This document shows positions 54,047 to 62,845 of a DNA stretch of 64,000 bases, one piece after another. The stretch lies in contig NZ_PDJO01000001.1 of the NCBI RefSeq assembly GCF_002563775.1, forward strand, positions 3,350,501-3,414,500. Reading direction: 5' to 3'. The notes under the pieces are model-generated. The model had not been told where the DNA came from and did not search any database. It saw only the letters and a program-made list of their open reading frames with translations. Source of the stretch: Thioclava sp. ES.031 (GTDB lineage Bacteria > Pseudomonadota > Alphaproteobacteria > Rhodobacterales > Rhodobacteraceae). Numbering within the stretch: position 1 is the stretch's first letter; each line of letters begins with the position of its first letter. Position numbers and translations under genes: made by a program.

Positions 54047-55936
54047 TTACCGGGCCCAGTCCCACGGCACGGTAAACTCGCCCAGCTTATGGGTCAGCGC
54101 ATCCTGATCGCAGTCTCCCGTGGTCGCCAGATGCGCCACCAGACCGCGCTTCTTGTCCTCGGTGACCGAGATGACATGCGCCTTGATGCCCGCCGTCTCC
54201 AGCTCGGCATTGAGCACCCGAATGATCGCCTTCTTGCGCAGGTCGGGCTTGAAGATCTTGCCCACCGCCGTCTTCGGCAGCTCGTCCATCACCTCGAGAT
54301 GTTTCGGAACCGCGGCACGCTCGTGGATATTGGCGCGCGCATGCTCCATCAGCTCCTCGTTGGTGACCTCGGCATCGGCCACCAGTTCGACATAGGCGCA
54401 GGGCAGCTCGCCCGCGAAACTGTCAGGCTGGCCGATCGCGCCCGCGAAAGCCACCGCCGGGTGGCTCAGCAACGCGTCCTCGATCTCCGCCGGGTCGAGA
54501 TTGTGCCCGCCGCGGATGATCAGGTCCTTCGCGCGGCCCGTGATCCAGAGATAGCCGTCCTCGTCGATACGGCCCAGATCGCCGGTACGCAGGAAACGCT
54601 CCTCGGCGAACAGGTCGTGGTTCTTGTCCGGTTCGGTATAGGTCGAGCCCTCGAAGACACCCGGATTGGCGACGCAGATCTCGCCGACCTCGTCGCGCGC
54701 GCATTCGTCGAACGTGCCGTTGCGCTTCTTGAGAATGCGCACATGGGTATAGGGCATCGGGATCCCGACGGAGCCCACCTTCTTCATCCCGTCCACCGGG
54801 TTGACCGACACCAGACAGGTCGCCTCGGTCAGGCCGTAGCCTTCCGCGATCTCGACCCCGGTTGCCGCCTTGAAGCGGTTGTAAAGCTCGATCGGCAGCG
54901 GCGCCGAGCCCGAGAGCGCGATCCGCAGCGAGGAGATATCGGCATCGACCTTGCGCTGCACCATCGCGGACACAGCGGTCGGCACGGTGATCAGGAAAGT
55001 CACCTGCCAGCGCTCGATCAGCTTCCAGAAATTGTCGAACACCCCTTCCCCGCGATAGCCCGCAGGGGTCGGGAAGATGACATGCGCGCCACTCGCGATG
55101 GCCGACATCAGGATCGGATAGGCCGCGAAGACATGGAACAGCGGCAGCGGGCACATCATCACGTCGTCTTGCTTGAACAAGAGCCGCCCGCCGAGCCAGC
55201 CGTTATAGATCATGCCGGAATACTTGTGCTGCGCGACCTTGGGCATCCCCGTCGTGCCGCCGGTGTGGAAATAGGCTGCGACGCGATCCTCGTTGGGATC
55301 GTCGAACATCAGCCGGTCGCCGGGCATCTTGCTGGCTTCGCCGTTGAAGCTCATCACCTTCGCGTTGTGCTTCACCTCGGTCTTGGGGCGAATGAAGGGC
55401 ACGATCCAGCTTTTCGGCGGCGAGAGGTAGCGATTGAGATCGACCTCCAGCACGGCCTCGACATTGGGCGCAAGCCGCACGGCTTCAGCCGCCTTCTGCG
55501 CCACGTCGGTCTTCGGGAACGCCTTCAGCGTCACCAGAACCTTCGCCTTCGTCTCGCGCAGGATCGCGCCGATCTGCTCGGCGTCGAGAAGCGGGTTGAT
55601 CGGATTCACGATCCCGGCCGTCGCGCCCGCCAGAAGCACCGTCGCGGTCTCGAGCGAGTTCGGCAGCAGATAGGCCACCGTGTCGGTCGGCCCCACGCCC
55701 AGATGGCGCAGCAGGTTCGCCGCCTGCGTGACCTTGCCGTGCAATTGCGACCAGCTCAGCGTCTCCGCCTTGTCGGTCGGGCCGGACATGATCTGGAATG
55801 ACAGGGCCGGCCGATCGCCATGGGCCTTGGCGGTCTCGCTCAGAAAGCCGTAAAGCGTTTCGGGGCGGTTGCGCGCCTCCCAGGGTTTCTCGGCCTCGAC
55901 CGCATCACGGTCGGCAACTGTCGCGAATTTCTGCAT
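54047..55936 (-). CDS. Acyl-CoA synthetase (AMP-dependent)
   Basis: A 629-residue ANL-family ligase. The P-loop is YFHTGGTTGMPKVAQ, the adenylate motif EGYGLTEATC, the hinge YLWITGRAKDLIIRGG, and the C-terminal lysine is in LPKTAVGKIFKP. The product is likely a medium- or long-chain acyl-CoA ligase; the substrate is not readable. ATG 55936 has GGGAGGAG upstream, better than the longer frame. It lies beside the lipid-type ABC exporter, with a possible link to lipid metabolism. Confidence 0.9.
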   Translation of the reverse strand: MQKFATVADRDAVEAEKPWEARNRPETLYGFLSETAKAHGDRPALSFQIMSGPTDKAETLSWSQLHGKVTQAANLLRHLGVGPTDTVAYLLPNSLETATVLLAGATAGIVNPINPLLDAEQIGAILRETKAKVLVTLKAFPKTDVAQKAAEAVRLAPNVEAVLEVDLNRYLSPPKSWIVPFIRPKTEVKHNAKVMSFNGEASKMPGDRLMFDDPNEDRVAAYFHTGGTTGMPKVAQHKYSGMIYNGWLGGRLLFKQDDVMMCPLPLFHVFAAYPILMSAIASGAHVIFPTPAGYRGEGVFDNFWKLIERWQVTFLITVPTAVSAMVQRKVDADISSLRIALSGSAPLPIELYNRFKAATGVEIAEGYGLTEATCLVSVNPVDGMKKVGSVGIPMPYTHVRILKKRNGTFDECARDEVGEICVANPGVFEGSTYTEPDKNHDLFAEERFLRTGDLGRIDEDGYLWITGRAKDLIIRGGHNLDPAEIEDALLSHPAVAFAGAIGQPDSFAGELPCAYVELVADAEVTNEELMEHARANIHERAAVPKHLEVMDELPKTAVGKIFKPDLRKKAIIRVLNAELETAGIKAHVISVTEDKKRGLVAHLATTGDCDQDALTHKLGEFTVPWDWAR

Positions 55937-56106
55937 TATTCTCCTCCCGGGGCCGCCGCGTTCCTCCACTGACGGGCCATGCGCAGGATGCGGCAAAAGC
56001 GCCCGCCACGGCAAGAGTTACGCCGCCGCCAAAACGTCACGTCACGCAAATTCTGACGTGGGGAAACAAGCGTCCGGGTTCAAGGTGCAAAGGCGTGAAC
56101 GCCCCG

Positions 56107-57888
56107 TCACGCCCCTTCGGTGAATTGCAGCCTCGCGAGTTCGGCATAAAGACCGCCCTCGGAGACGAGGCTGTCATGCGTGCCCTGCGCGACGATCTTG
56201 CCGTCCTCGAAGACGACGATCCGGTCGGCCTTCTTAACGGTGGCCAGACGGTGCGCCACGATCACCGTGGTGCGGGTCTTGGCCAGCTGATCGACGGCCG
56301 CCTGCACTTCGCGTTCGGAGGCTGCGTCCAGCGCCGAAGTCGCCTCGTCCAGCAGCAGGATCGGCGCGTCGCGCAGGATCGCCCGCGCAATCGCGATACG
56401 CTGCTTCTGACCGCCCGAAAGCATCACGCCGCGCTCGCCGACATAGGTGTCGAACCCTTCGGGCAACGCTTCGAGGAAGTCATAGGCATGGGCCGCGCGC
56501 GCGGCCTCTTCGACTTCGCGGTCGCTCGCATCGGGACGGCCGAAGCGGATGTTTTCGCGCGCCGAGGCTGCGAAGACGACCGGGTCCTGCGGCACCAGCG
56601 CGATCGCCTGACGGAAATCGTGCCGCGCCATGTCGCGCAGGTCGTAGCCGTCGATCGTCACCTTGCCGGTCTCGGGGTCCCAGAACCGCTGGATCAGCTG
56701 CACGACGGTCGTCTTGCCCGCGCCCGAAGGGCCGACCAGCGCCACCGTCTCGCCCGGCGCGATGTCGAGATCGACATGATCGAGCGCCGAGGCCTGCGGC
56801 CGCGACGGGTAATGGAAGCTCACATCCTCGAACCGGATCGCGCCGGTTGCGGGCAGCGGCAGCGGCACCGGATGCTCGGGGTCTTTCACCGAATCCTCGC
56901 TTTGCAGCAGCTCCACCAGACGCTCGGTCGCGCCTGCGGCCCGCTGCAATTCGGACCAGATTTCCGACAGCGCGCCGACAGAGCCCGCCACCATCACCGC
57001 GTAGATCACGAATTGCACCAATTCGCCCACGCTCATTTCGCCACCGCGCACGTCGCGCGCGCCGATCCACAGGACGCCCACGACGCCTGCGAAGACAAGG
57101 AAGATCACGATCACGGTCATCACCGCGCGCGTGCCGATCCGCTTCTTTGCGGACTGGTAAGCTTTCTCGGTGACGTCGGAGAATTTCTCGCGGGTGATCG
57201 CCTCATGGGTGAAGGCCTGCACGGTCTGCGCGGCCAGAAGCGACTCCGAAGCCGAGCCCGACGAATTCGCGATCCAGTCCTGGTTCTCGCGGCCCAGCAC
57301 CCGCAGGCGACGGCCCAGAACCACGATCGGGACCACGACCACCGGCACGACCAAAAGCACCAGCCCGGTCAGCTTTGCCGAGGTAAAGAGCAGCATGATC
57401 AGGCCGCCGATCAGGATCAACACGTTGCGCAGCGCCACCGAGACCGAGGAGCCGATCACCGACAGGATCAGCGTCGTGTCGGTCGTGATGCGCGAGATGA
57501 TCTCGCCGGTCAGGATCCGTTCGAAGAAGGCCGGGCTCATCGAGATCACCCGGTCGAACACCGCCTTGCGGATATCGGCCACGACCCGTTCGCCGAAGCG
57601 CGTCACGAGGTAGTAGCGCAGCCCCGTCCCGAGCGCGAGCAGCCCCGCGATGACCAGAGCGGCGAAGAAATACTGATCGAGCAGCGCCGCGCCTTGCTGG
57701 AACCCGTCCACCACGCGGCGCACCGCGAGCGGCAGGATCAGCGAGATCGAAGCGGTGGCGATCAGCGCCAGCAACGCCCCGAAGGCAAGTCCCTTGTAAG
57801 GTGCGATGAAGGGGCCGAGCCCCTTGAGCGCGCCGATCTTCTTCGTCTTCGGCCGGTCATCGGCCGGTCCCGTCGGTCTGCGAGCCAT
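56107..57888 (-). CDS. ABC exporter, fused permease and ATPase (MsbA/lipid type)
   Basis: A 593-residue half-transporter: six membrane helices (about 30-320) and one ATPase. Walker A is GPSGAGKTT, the signature LSGGQKQRIAIAR, Walker B ILLLDEATSALD, and the H-loop VAHRLAT. The ATG start is preceded by an AAGGGAG-like purine stretch. Such exporters move lipids, lipid A or drugs; the neighbour acyl-CoA synthetase gives weak support for a lipid role. Confidence 0.92.
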   Translation of the reverse strand: MARRPTGPADDRPKTKKIGALKGLGPFIAPYKGLAFGALLALIATASISLILPLAVRRVVDGFQQGAALLDQYFFAALVIAGLLALGTGLRYYLVTRFGERVVADIRKAVFDRVISMSPAFFERILTGEIISRITTDTTLILSVIGSSVSVALRNVLILIGGLIMLLFTSAKLTGLVLLVVPVVVVPIVVLGRRLRVLGRENQDWIANSSGSASESLLAAQTVQAFTHEAITREKFSDVTEKAYQSAKKRIGTRAVMTVIVIFLVFAGVVGVLWIGARDVRGGEMSVGELVQFVIYAVMVAGSVGALSEIWSELQRAAGATERLVELLQSEDSVKDPEHPVPLPLPATGAIRFEDVSFHYPSRPQASALDHVDLDIAPGETVALVGPSGAGKTTVVQLIQRFWDPETGKVTIDGYDLRDMARHDFRQAIALVPQDPVVFAASARENIRFGRPDASDREVEEAARAAHAYDFLEALPEGFDTYVGERGVMLSGGQKQRIAIARAILRDAPILLLDEATSALDAASEREVQAAVDQLAKTRTTVIVAHRLATVKKADRIVVFEDGKIVAQGTHDSLVSEGGLYAELARLQFTEGA

Positions 57889-58015
57889 GAATTCTCCCTT
57901 GCTTGGTTCAAGGGTTTAGGGGGCGGGAGGTCAGCGGGCAAGCCTCGATTGGCAAAGCGGTGGCACGCCCATGCCCGGACAGCCTCACGATAGCTCACAT
58001 TTTCGCCGAAAAGGC

Positions 58016-58097
58016 TACGGGCGGCCGGACTCGAACCGGCACGGGCAATGCCCAAGGGATTTTAAGTCCCCTGCGTCTACCATTTCGCCACGCCCGC
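58016..58097 (-). tRNA. tRNA-Leu (anticodon TAA)
   Basis: On the minus strand GCGGGCG pairs with CGCCCGT (G-U at the end). The anticodon stem-loop GGGA CTTAAAA TCCC gives anticodon TAA, and the long variable arm is typical of tRNA-Leu. The T-arm reads GCCGG TTCGAGT CCGGC. The 3' CCA is not encoded. Confidence 0.94.
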
Positions 58098-58148
58098 AGC
58101 GCGCTCTGGCTAGCGCGGGCGCGGCGACTTGGCAAGGCCGCGAGGCGC

Positions 58149-58925
58149 TCAGCGCCCCTCGAATTTCGGCGCGCGCTTCTCGAGGAACGCGGTCACGCCT
58201 TCGCGGAAATCATGGCTCTGGCCGAGGCTGCCCTGCAGCTCCGCTTCCAGTTCCAGCTGGGTCGACAGATCATTGCTGTAGCCCTCACGCAGCGACCGCT
58301 TCACCGCGCGATAGGCCGCCGTCGGGCCATTGGCCAGATGCGCCGCACGGGCGCGCCAGTGATGGTCGAAATCGACCTCGGCAATCGCTTCCCAGATCAT
58401 GCCCCAGCCAGCCGCCTGCCGCGCCGAGACCTTGTCGGCGAACAGCGCCATGCCCATCGCGCGGGCAAAGCCCACCTGACGCGGCAGCCAATAGGTGCCG
58501 CCCGCATCCGGCATCAGCCCGATCCGCGTGAAGGCCTGAATGAAGCTCGCCGCTTCCGAGGCGATGACCACGTCGGCGGCCAGCGCGAGGTTCGCCCCCG
58601 CCCCTGCCGCAGGTCCGTTCACCGCGGAGACCACCGGCAGCGGGCTCTCGTAGATCGCCTTGAGCATCGGCTCGTATTCATCGCGCAGCACGCGCTCCAG
58701 ATCGAGCCCGGCCGCCGCGACCCCGTCGCCCAGATCCTGCCCCGAGCAGAAGGCCCGCCCCGCACCGGTCAGCACGATCACCCGTGCCTCATCCTCGGCG
58801 CGTTTCACCGCCTCGAGGATTTCCGCGCGCATCTGCGCGTTGAGCGCGTTCATCACATCGGGTCGGTTGAGCGTGATCACCGCGACCTGCTCTTCGACCT
58901 CGTACCGGATAACCTTGAACACCAT
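58149..58925 (-). CDS. paaG: Enoyl-CoA hydratase/isomerase (PaaG-like)
   Basis: A 258-residue crotonase-fold enzyme. The oxyanion loops are AFCSGQDLGDG and GPAAGAGANLALAAD; SFIQAFTRIGLMPDAGGTYWLPR is the region typical of PaaG-like 1,2-epoxyphenylacetyl-CoA isomerases. No other paa gene lies nearby, so the precise reaction is uncertain. The start at ATG 58925 begins the conserved MVFKVIRYEVEEQVAVITLNRP-type opening. It precedes tRNA-Leu on the same strand and follows the thiolase operon. Confidence 0.85.
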   Translation of the reverse strand: MVFKVIRYEVEEQVAVITLNRPDVMNALNAQMRAEILEAVKRAEDEARVIVLTGAGRAFCSGQDLGDGVAAAGLDLERVLRDEYEPMLKAIYESPLPVVSAVNGPAAGAGANLALAADVVIASEAASFIQAFTRIGLMPDAGGTYWLPRQVGFARAMGMALFADKVSARQAAGWGMIWEAIAEVDFDHHWRARAAHLANGPTAAYRAVKRSLREGYSNDLSTQLELEAELQGSLGQSHDFREGVTAFLEKRAPKFEGR

Positions 58926-59027
58926 CTGGAAAACGCGCCTCCCTCTTTGTCGCGCGCCCACGATAACGCGGGTCACGCGAAGGGAAAGCGGAACGGGGCG
59001 TCACGAAGGACGCCCGCCTCGTTTTCT

Positions 59028-60203
59028 TCAGAAGATCTCGAACAGGCCCGCAGCCCCCTGCCCGCCGCCGATGCACATCGACACGACACCGTAGCGCGCG
59101 CCGCGGCGCTTGCCTTCCAGCAGGATATGGCCCGCCATGCGCGCACCCGACATGCCATAGGGGTGGCCGATCGAGATCGCGCCGCCATTGACGTTGAGCT
59201 TGTCGTCGGGAATGCCCAACCGGTCGCGGCAATAGAGAAGTTGCGAGGCGAAGGCCTCGTTGATCTCCCACAGATCGATATCGTCGATGGAGAGCCCCGC
59301 GCGCTCCAGCAGGCGCGGGATCGCGAAGACCGGGCCGATGCCCATCTCGTCAGGCGCACAGCCCGCAACCGCCATGCCCCGGAACGCGCCCAGCGGCTCC
59401 AGCCCACGCCGCGCGGCTTCCTCGGCGGACATCACCACGCAGGCGGACGCGCCGTCGGAGAGCTGGCTCGCATTGCCTGCGGTCACGCATTTGTCGGGGC
59501 CCAGCACCGGCTTGAGCCCTTGAAGCCCCTCCAGCGTGGTCTGCGGACGGTTGCACTCGTCGCGCTCGAGCCGCACCGACTGCTCCGAGACCTCGCCCGT
59601 GGCCTTGTCCTTCACCAGTTTCACCGCCTCGACCGGAACGATCTCGGCGTCGAAGCGGCCCGCCTCCTGCGCGGCGACGGTGCGGGCCTGACTTTGCAGC
59701 GCGTAGATGTCCTGCGCCTCGCGGGTCACGCCATAGCGCTCGGCTACGACCTCCGCAGTCTCGATCATCGACATGTAATAGGCGTCGGGCACACCGGGGC
59801 TGCGATAGCGATAGCCGTTCCAATGCTCGTTCTGCACCAGTGAGATCGAGTCGAGCCCGCCCGCAAGCGCCACGTCCATCTCGCCCGTCATCACGCCATG
59901 GGCCGCCGCCGCGATGGCGTTGAGGCCCGAGGCGCATTGCCGGTCCAGCGTGGCACCCGCCACGGAGTCGGGCAGGCCCGAAGCCTGCGCGATATGACGC
60001 GCGACGTTGACGCCGGTGGAGCCCTGCGTGAGGGCGGAGCCGAAGATCGCATCGGCGATCTCGCCGCCCTCAAGTCCGGCACGGGAGACGGCCGCGCGCA
60101 CGGCATGGGCGGCCAGCGCCGGACCTTCGAGATTGTTGAACGCCCCGCGATAAGCCTTGCCGATAGGCGTGCGGGCGGTGGAGACGATGACAGCGTCGCG
60201 CAT
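59028..60203 (-). CDS. Acetyl-CoA acyltransferase (thiolase)
   Basis: A 391-residue thiolase. The nucleophile cysteine is in [11 protein letters not shown], the catalytic His is in [17 protein letters not shown] and the second cysteine in [13 protein letters not shown]. Degradative thiolases cleave 3-ketoacyl-CoA, releasing acetyl-CoA. The gene follows the deacylase gene by 8 bp and closes the operon that begins with the aminotransferase. Confidence 0.93.
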   Translation of the reverse strand: MRDAVIVSTARTPIGKAYRGAFNNLEGPALAAHAVRAAVSRAGLEGGEIADAIFGSALTQGSTGVNVARHIAQASGLPDSVAGATLDRQCASGLNAIAAAAHGVMTGEMDVALAGGLDSISLVQNEHWNGYRYRSPGVPDAYYMSMIETAEVVAERYGVTREAQDIYALQSQARTVAAQEAGRFDAEIVPVEAVKLVKDKATGEVSEQSVRLERDECNRPQTTLEGLQGLKPVLGPDKCVTAGNASQLSDGASACVVMSAEEAARRGLEPLGAFRGMAVAGCAPDEMGIGPVFAIPRLLERAGLSIDDIDLWEINEAFASQLLYCRDRLGIPDDKLNVNGGAISIGHPYGMSGARMAGHILLEGKRRGARYGVVSMCIGGGQGAAGLFEIF

Positions 60204-60211
60204 GAGAATCC

Positions 60212-61504
60212 TCAGATGGTTTCGAGCCCGCACCAGTCCGCGATGAACAGGGCGGTGCTCTGGGTGATGCGACGGATGCTTTCCAGCTCGACGCGCTCGT
60301 TGAAGCCGTGGATCGCCTCGGCGCGCGGCCCGTAGACCAGCGCGGGCGTGTCGGCATAGAGCCCGAAGAAGCGGGCATCGGTGGTCGCGGTGATCGCCAC
60401 GCGGTCGAGATCGCTCTCGTTGACGCTGCGATGCGCCCCTTCGAGGGCACCGATCGCGGCCTTCGCGGTGGCGGAGTGGTCGTCGGAAAGCGCGTAGCCC
60501 TCGGCCATGAACCCGTGCCAGACGATCTCGGGCAGCGAGTTCTTCAGGAAAGCGTTGGAGCGCGCGGCATCCATGATGGTCTCGGTGATCTCGGCGCGCG
60601 CGGCGGCGATATCCTGACCCGGATAGATCGCGATGCGCATGTCGAAGATGCACCAGGCCGGGACGGAGGACGCCCAGTCGCCGCCCTGGATCTTCCCGAT
60701 ATTGAGGTTGATCGGGTGATGCACGTGACCGAAGTCGGAATGCCGGCAGCCCGGTTCGTTCCAGCGTTCTTCCAGCCCGTGCAGCGCCTCGATCAGCGGG
60801 ATCGCGGCCTCGATCGCATTGGCGCCAGTGCCAGCATAGGCCACATGCGTGGGCAGGCCTTTCAGGTGCACCTGCGCCCAGACCACGCCGAGTTGCGCGC
60901 CGACCAGCTTTTCCTCGAACGGTTCGGGGATCAGCGCGGCGTCGGCGCGGTAGCCGCGTTCAAGGCAGGCCAGCGCGCCGTTGCCGGTGCATTCCTCTTC
61001 CACGACGGATTGGAAGAACACGTCCGCACCGGGGGCGAAGCCTGCCTTGCGCAGCGCATCGAGCGCGAAGAGGTTCGACACCAGCCCCGCCTTCATGTCG
61101 CCCGCACCGCGCCCGTAAAGCCAGCCATCGGCGACATGCGGCTCGAACGGCGGCGCGTCCCACATATCCAGAGGGCCCGCGGGCACCACGTCGATATGAC
61201 CGTTGAGGATGAGCGAGCGGCCCTTTTGCGATTGGCTGCGATGGGTGCCCACCACATTCACCGCGTCCTCGTAATCGCCGATCACCGGCGAGAAACCGGG
61301 CATGTCGCGAATCTTGTCGACGTCGATCTGCCAGCGGTCCACCTCGTAGCCGCGCTCATCGAGGGCGGCGGCCATGAAGTCCTGCGCGCTCTGCTCCTGC
61401 CCACGGGTGGACGGGTGCGAGGTCAGCTCGGAGAGAAACGCGGTCTCGTCGTCGAATGCGGCGTCGACCGCCGAGAGGATGCGGGTTTTCAGCTCGGTAT
61501 CCAT
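60212..61504 (-). CDS. ArgE/DapE-family deacylase
   Basis: A 430-residue M20 metallohydrolase. Metal ligands are in [13 protein letters not shown] (His, Asp), [10 protein letters not shown] (Asp), [11 protein letters not shown] (Glu pair) and the C-terminal IHGFNERV. A lid domain separates the halves. The family removes acyl groups from amino acids such as N-acetylornithine or N-succinyl-diaminopimelate. With the surrounding CoA-transferase, aminotransferase and thiolase genes, a catabolic N-acyl amino-acid role is plausible. Confidence 0.9.
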   Translation of the reverse strand: MDTELKTRILSAVDAAFDDETAFLSELTSHPSTRGQEQSAQDFMAAALDERGYEVDRWQIDVDKIRDMPGFSPVIGDYEDAVNVVGTHRSQSQKGRSLILNGHIDVVPAGPLDMWDAPPFEPHVADGWLYGRGAGDMKAGLVSNLFALDALRKAGFAPGADVFFQSVVEEECTGNGALACLERGYRADAALIPEPFEEKLVGAQLGVVWAQVHLKGLPTHVAYAGTGANAIEAAIPLIEALHGLEERWNEPGCRHSDFGHVHHPINLNIGKIQGGDWASSVPAWCIFDMRIAIYPGQDIAAARAEITETIMDAARSNAFLKNSLPEIVWHGFMAEGYALSDDHSATAKAAIGALEGAHRSVNESDLDRVAITATTDARFFGLYADTPALVYGPRAEAIHGFNERVELESIRRITQSTALFIADWCGLETI

Positions 61505-61512
61505 GTGGTGCC

Positions 61513-62172
61513 TCAGAATCTGGGAATGTCGCCTTGCGGCAGTGCAAGGGGGGCGCCGGTCGCCTCGCGGATCTCCGTCTCGGAGATGCCCTCGGCCAGT
61601 TCGACCAGCGCGAAGCCCTGCGCGGTCACGTCCACGACCGCCATGTCGGTATAGATCCGCGCCACCCGCGCCTTCGCGGTCAGCGGCAGCGAGCAGGTCT
61701 TGAGCAGCTTCGGATTGCCCTTGCGGTCGCAATGGGTGGTCATCACGACGACCCGGCGCGCCTTCTGCGCCAGTTCGATCGCGCCGCCCGCGCCGGGGGA
61801 GAACTTGCCCGGGATCTTCCAGTTCGCCAGATCGCCGTTCTGCGCGACCTCGAAGGCGCCCAGCAGCGTCAGGTCGAGCCGCCCGGAGCGCACCAGCGCG
61901 AAGCTCACCGCGCTGTCGAAAAAGGCCGAGCCGGGGATCGTCGAGACATAGGCCCCGCCCGCGTCGATCAGGTTGCGGTCGGCGCGCTCGAGCGGCAGCG
62001 TCGGCCCGATCCCGGTCAGCCCGTTTTCCGAATGCAGGCAGACGGGGAAGTCGGCGGGCAGATGGTTGACCACCTTGGTGGGCAGGCCGATGCCCAGGTT
62101 CACGACCATGCCGGGCGCGATTTCGCGCGCGGCACGGGCCACCATGCGGGATCTAGCGTCTGACAATGCCAT
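61513..62172 (-). CDS. 3-oxoacid CoA-transferase subunit B
   Basis: A 219-residue family I CoA-transferase beta subunit. NLGIGLPTKVVNHLP and the SENGLTGIGP segment containing the catalytic glutamate are visible. GAGGAGT precedes ATG 62172, which overlaps the alpha-subunit end by 20 bp, so the two are produced together. Substrate unclear: acetoacetate, 3-oxoadipate or a related keto acid. Confidence 0.92.
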   Translation of the reverse strand: MALSDARSRMVARAAREIAPGMVVNLGIGLPTKVVNHLPADFPVCLHSENGLTGIGPTLPLERADRNLIDAGGAYVSTIPGSAFFDSAVSFALVRSGRLDLTLLGAFEVAQNGDLANWKIPGKFSPGAGGAIELAQKARRVVVMTTHCDRKGNPKLLKTCSLPLTAKARVARIYTDMAVVDVTAQGFALVELAEGISETEIREATGAPLALPQGDIPRF

Positions 62173-62845
62173 ACTCCTCGGAAATCTCGTCGAGTTTCAC
62201 GACGTGGTCGATGAAAGCGCCGGGGCTCTCGGCCGCGTCCGGGTCGATCCCGCCCAGCGGCAGAAGCTCTTCGGTCTCGGCGATCACGCGGGTCGCGGCC
62301 ATCGCCATGAGCGGGTTGAAATTGCGCGCGGTGGCGGCATAGGCGAGGTTGCCGAAGCAATCGGCGCGCGCGGCATGGACCAGCGCCACATCGCCACGCA
62401 GAGCCGGTTCGACCAGCATCGGGCGGCCATTCATCTCGACCACCTGCTTGCCCTGCGCCAATTCGGTGTCGATGCCGATATCGGTCAGGATCGCGCCAAG
62501 CCCCGCGCCACCGGCACGGATACGTTCGGCGAGGATGCCCTGCGCGCAGAACTCAACCTCCATACGGCCCTCGTTCATCGCCGCGATGGCGTTGGCGTTG
62601 AGGCCGAGATGGGTGACGATCAGCTTGCGCACCTGACCGCCTGCGATCAGGTGGTCGATGCCCATGCCCGCCTCGTTGGCGTCGTTCTTGACCAGAACGA
62701 GGTCGCGCTGCCCCTGACGGGCCAGCTCGCGCAGCAGCGCGAAGGGGGTGCCGGGCACGCCGAAGCCGCCCACCAGCACCGTGGCGCCATCGGGGATCTG
62801 CGCGACCACCTCTTCCATCGCGATGGATTTGTCGGGCAGCTTCAT
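62153..62845 (-). CDS. 3-oxoacid CoA-transferase subunit A
   Basis: A 230-residue alpha subunit. The glycine-rich GGFGVPGTPFALLRELA and the VGGFG loop bind CoA; GDVALVHAARADCFGNLAYAATARNFNP is the typical middle. The ATG at 62845 overlaps the aminotransferase stop (ATGA), and the end overlaps subunit B. Confidence 0.92.
   Translation of the reverse strand: MKLPDKSIAMEEVVAQIPDGATVLVGGFGVPGTPFALLRELARQGQRDLVLVKNDANEAGMGIDHLIAGGQVRKLIVTHLGLNANAIAAMNEGRMEVEFCAQGILAERIRAGGAGLGAILTDIGIDTELAQGKQVVEMNGRPMLVEPALRGDVALVHAARADCFGNLAYAATARNFNPLMAMAATRVIAETEELLPLGGIDPDAAESPGAFIDHVVKLDEISEEYGIVRR

Noticed and set aside
55798..59843. Two long plus-strand frames opposite the ABC exporter and the enoyl-CoA hydratase/thiolase genes
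   Set aside because: They run across several confident minus-strand genes and a tRNA, so they cannot be real.
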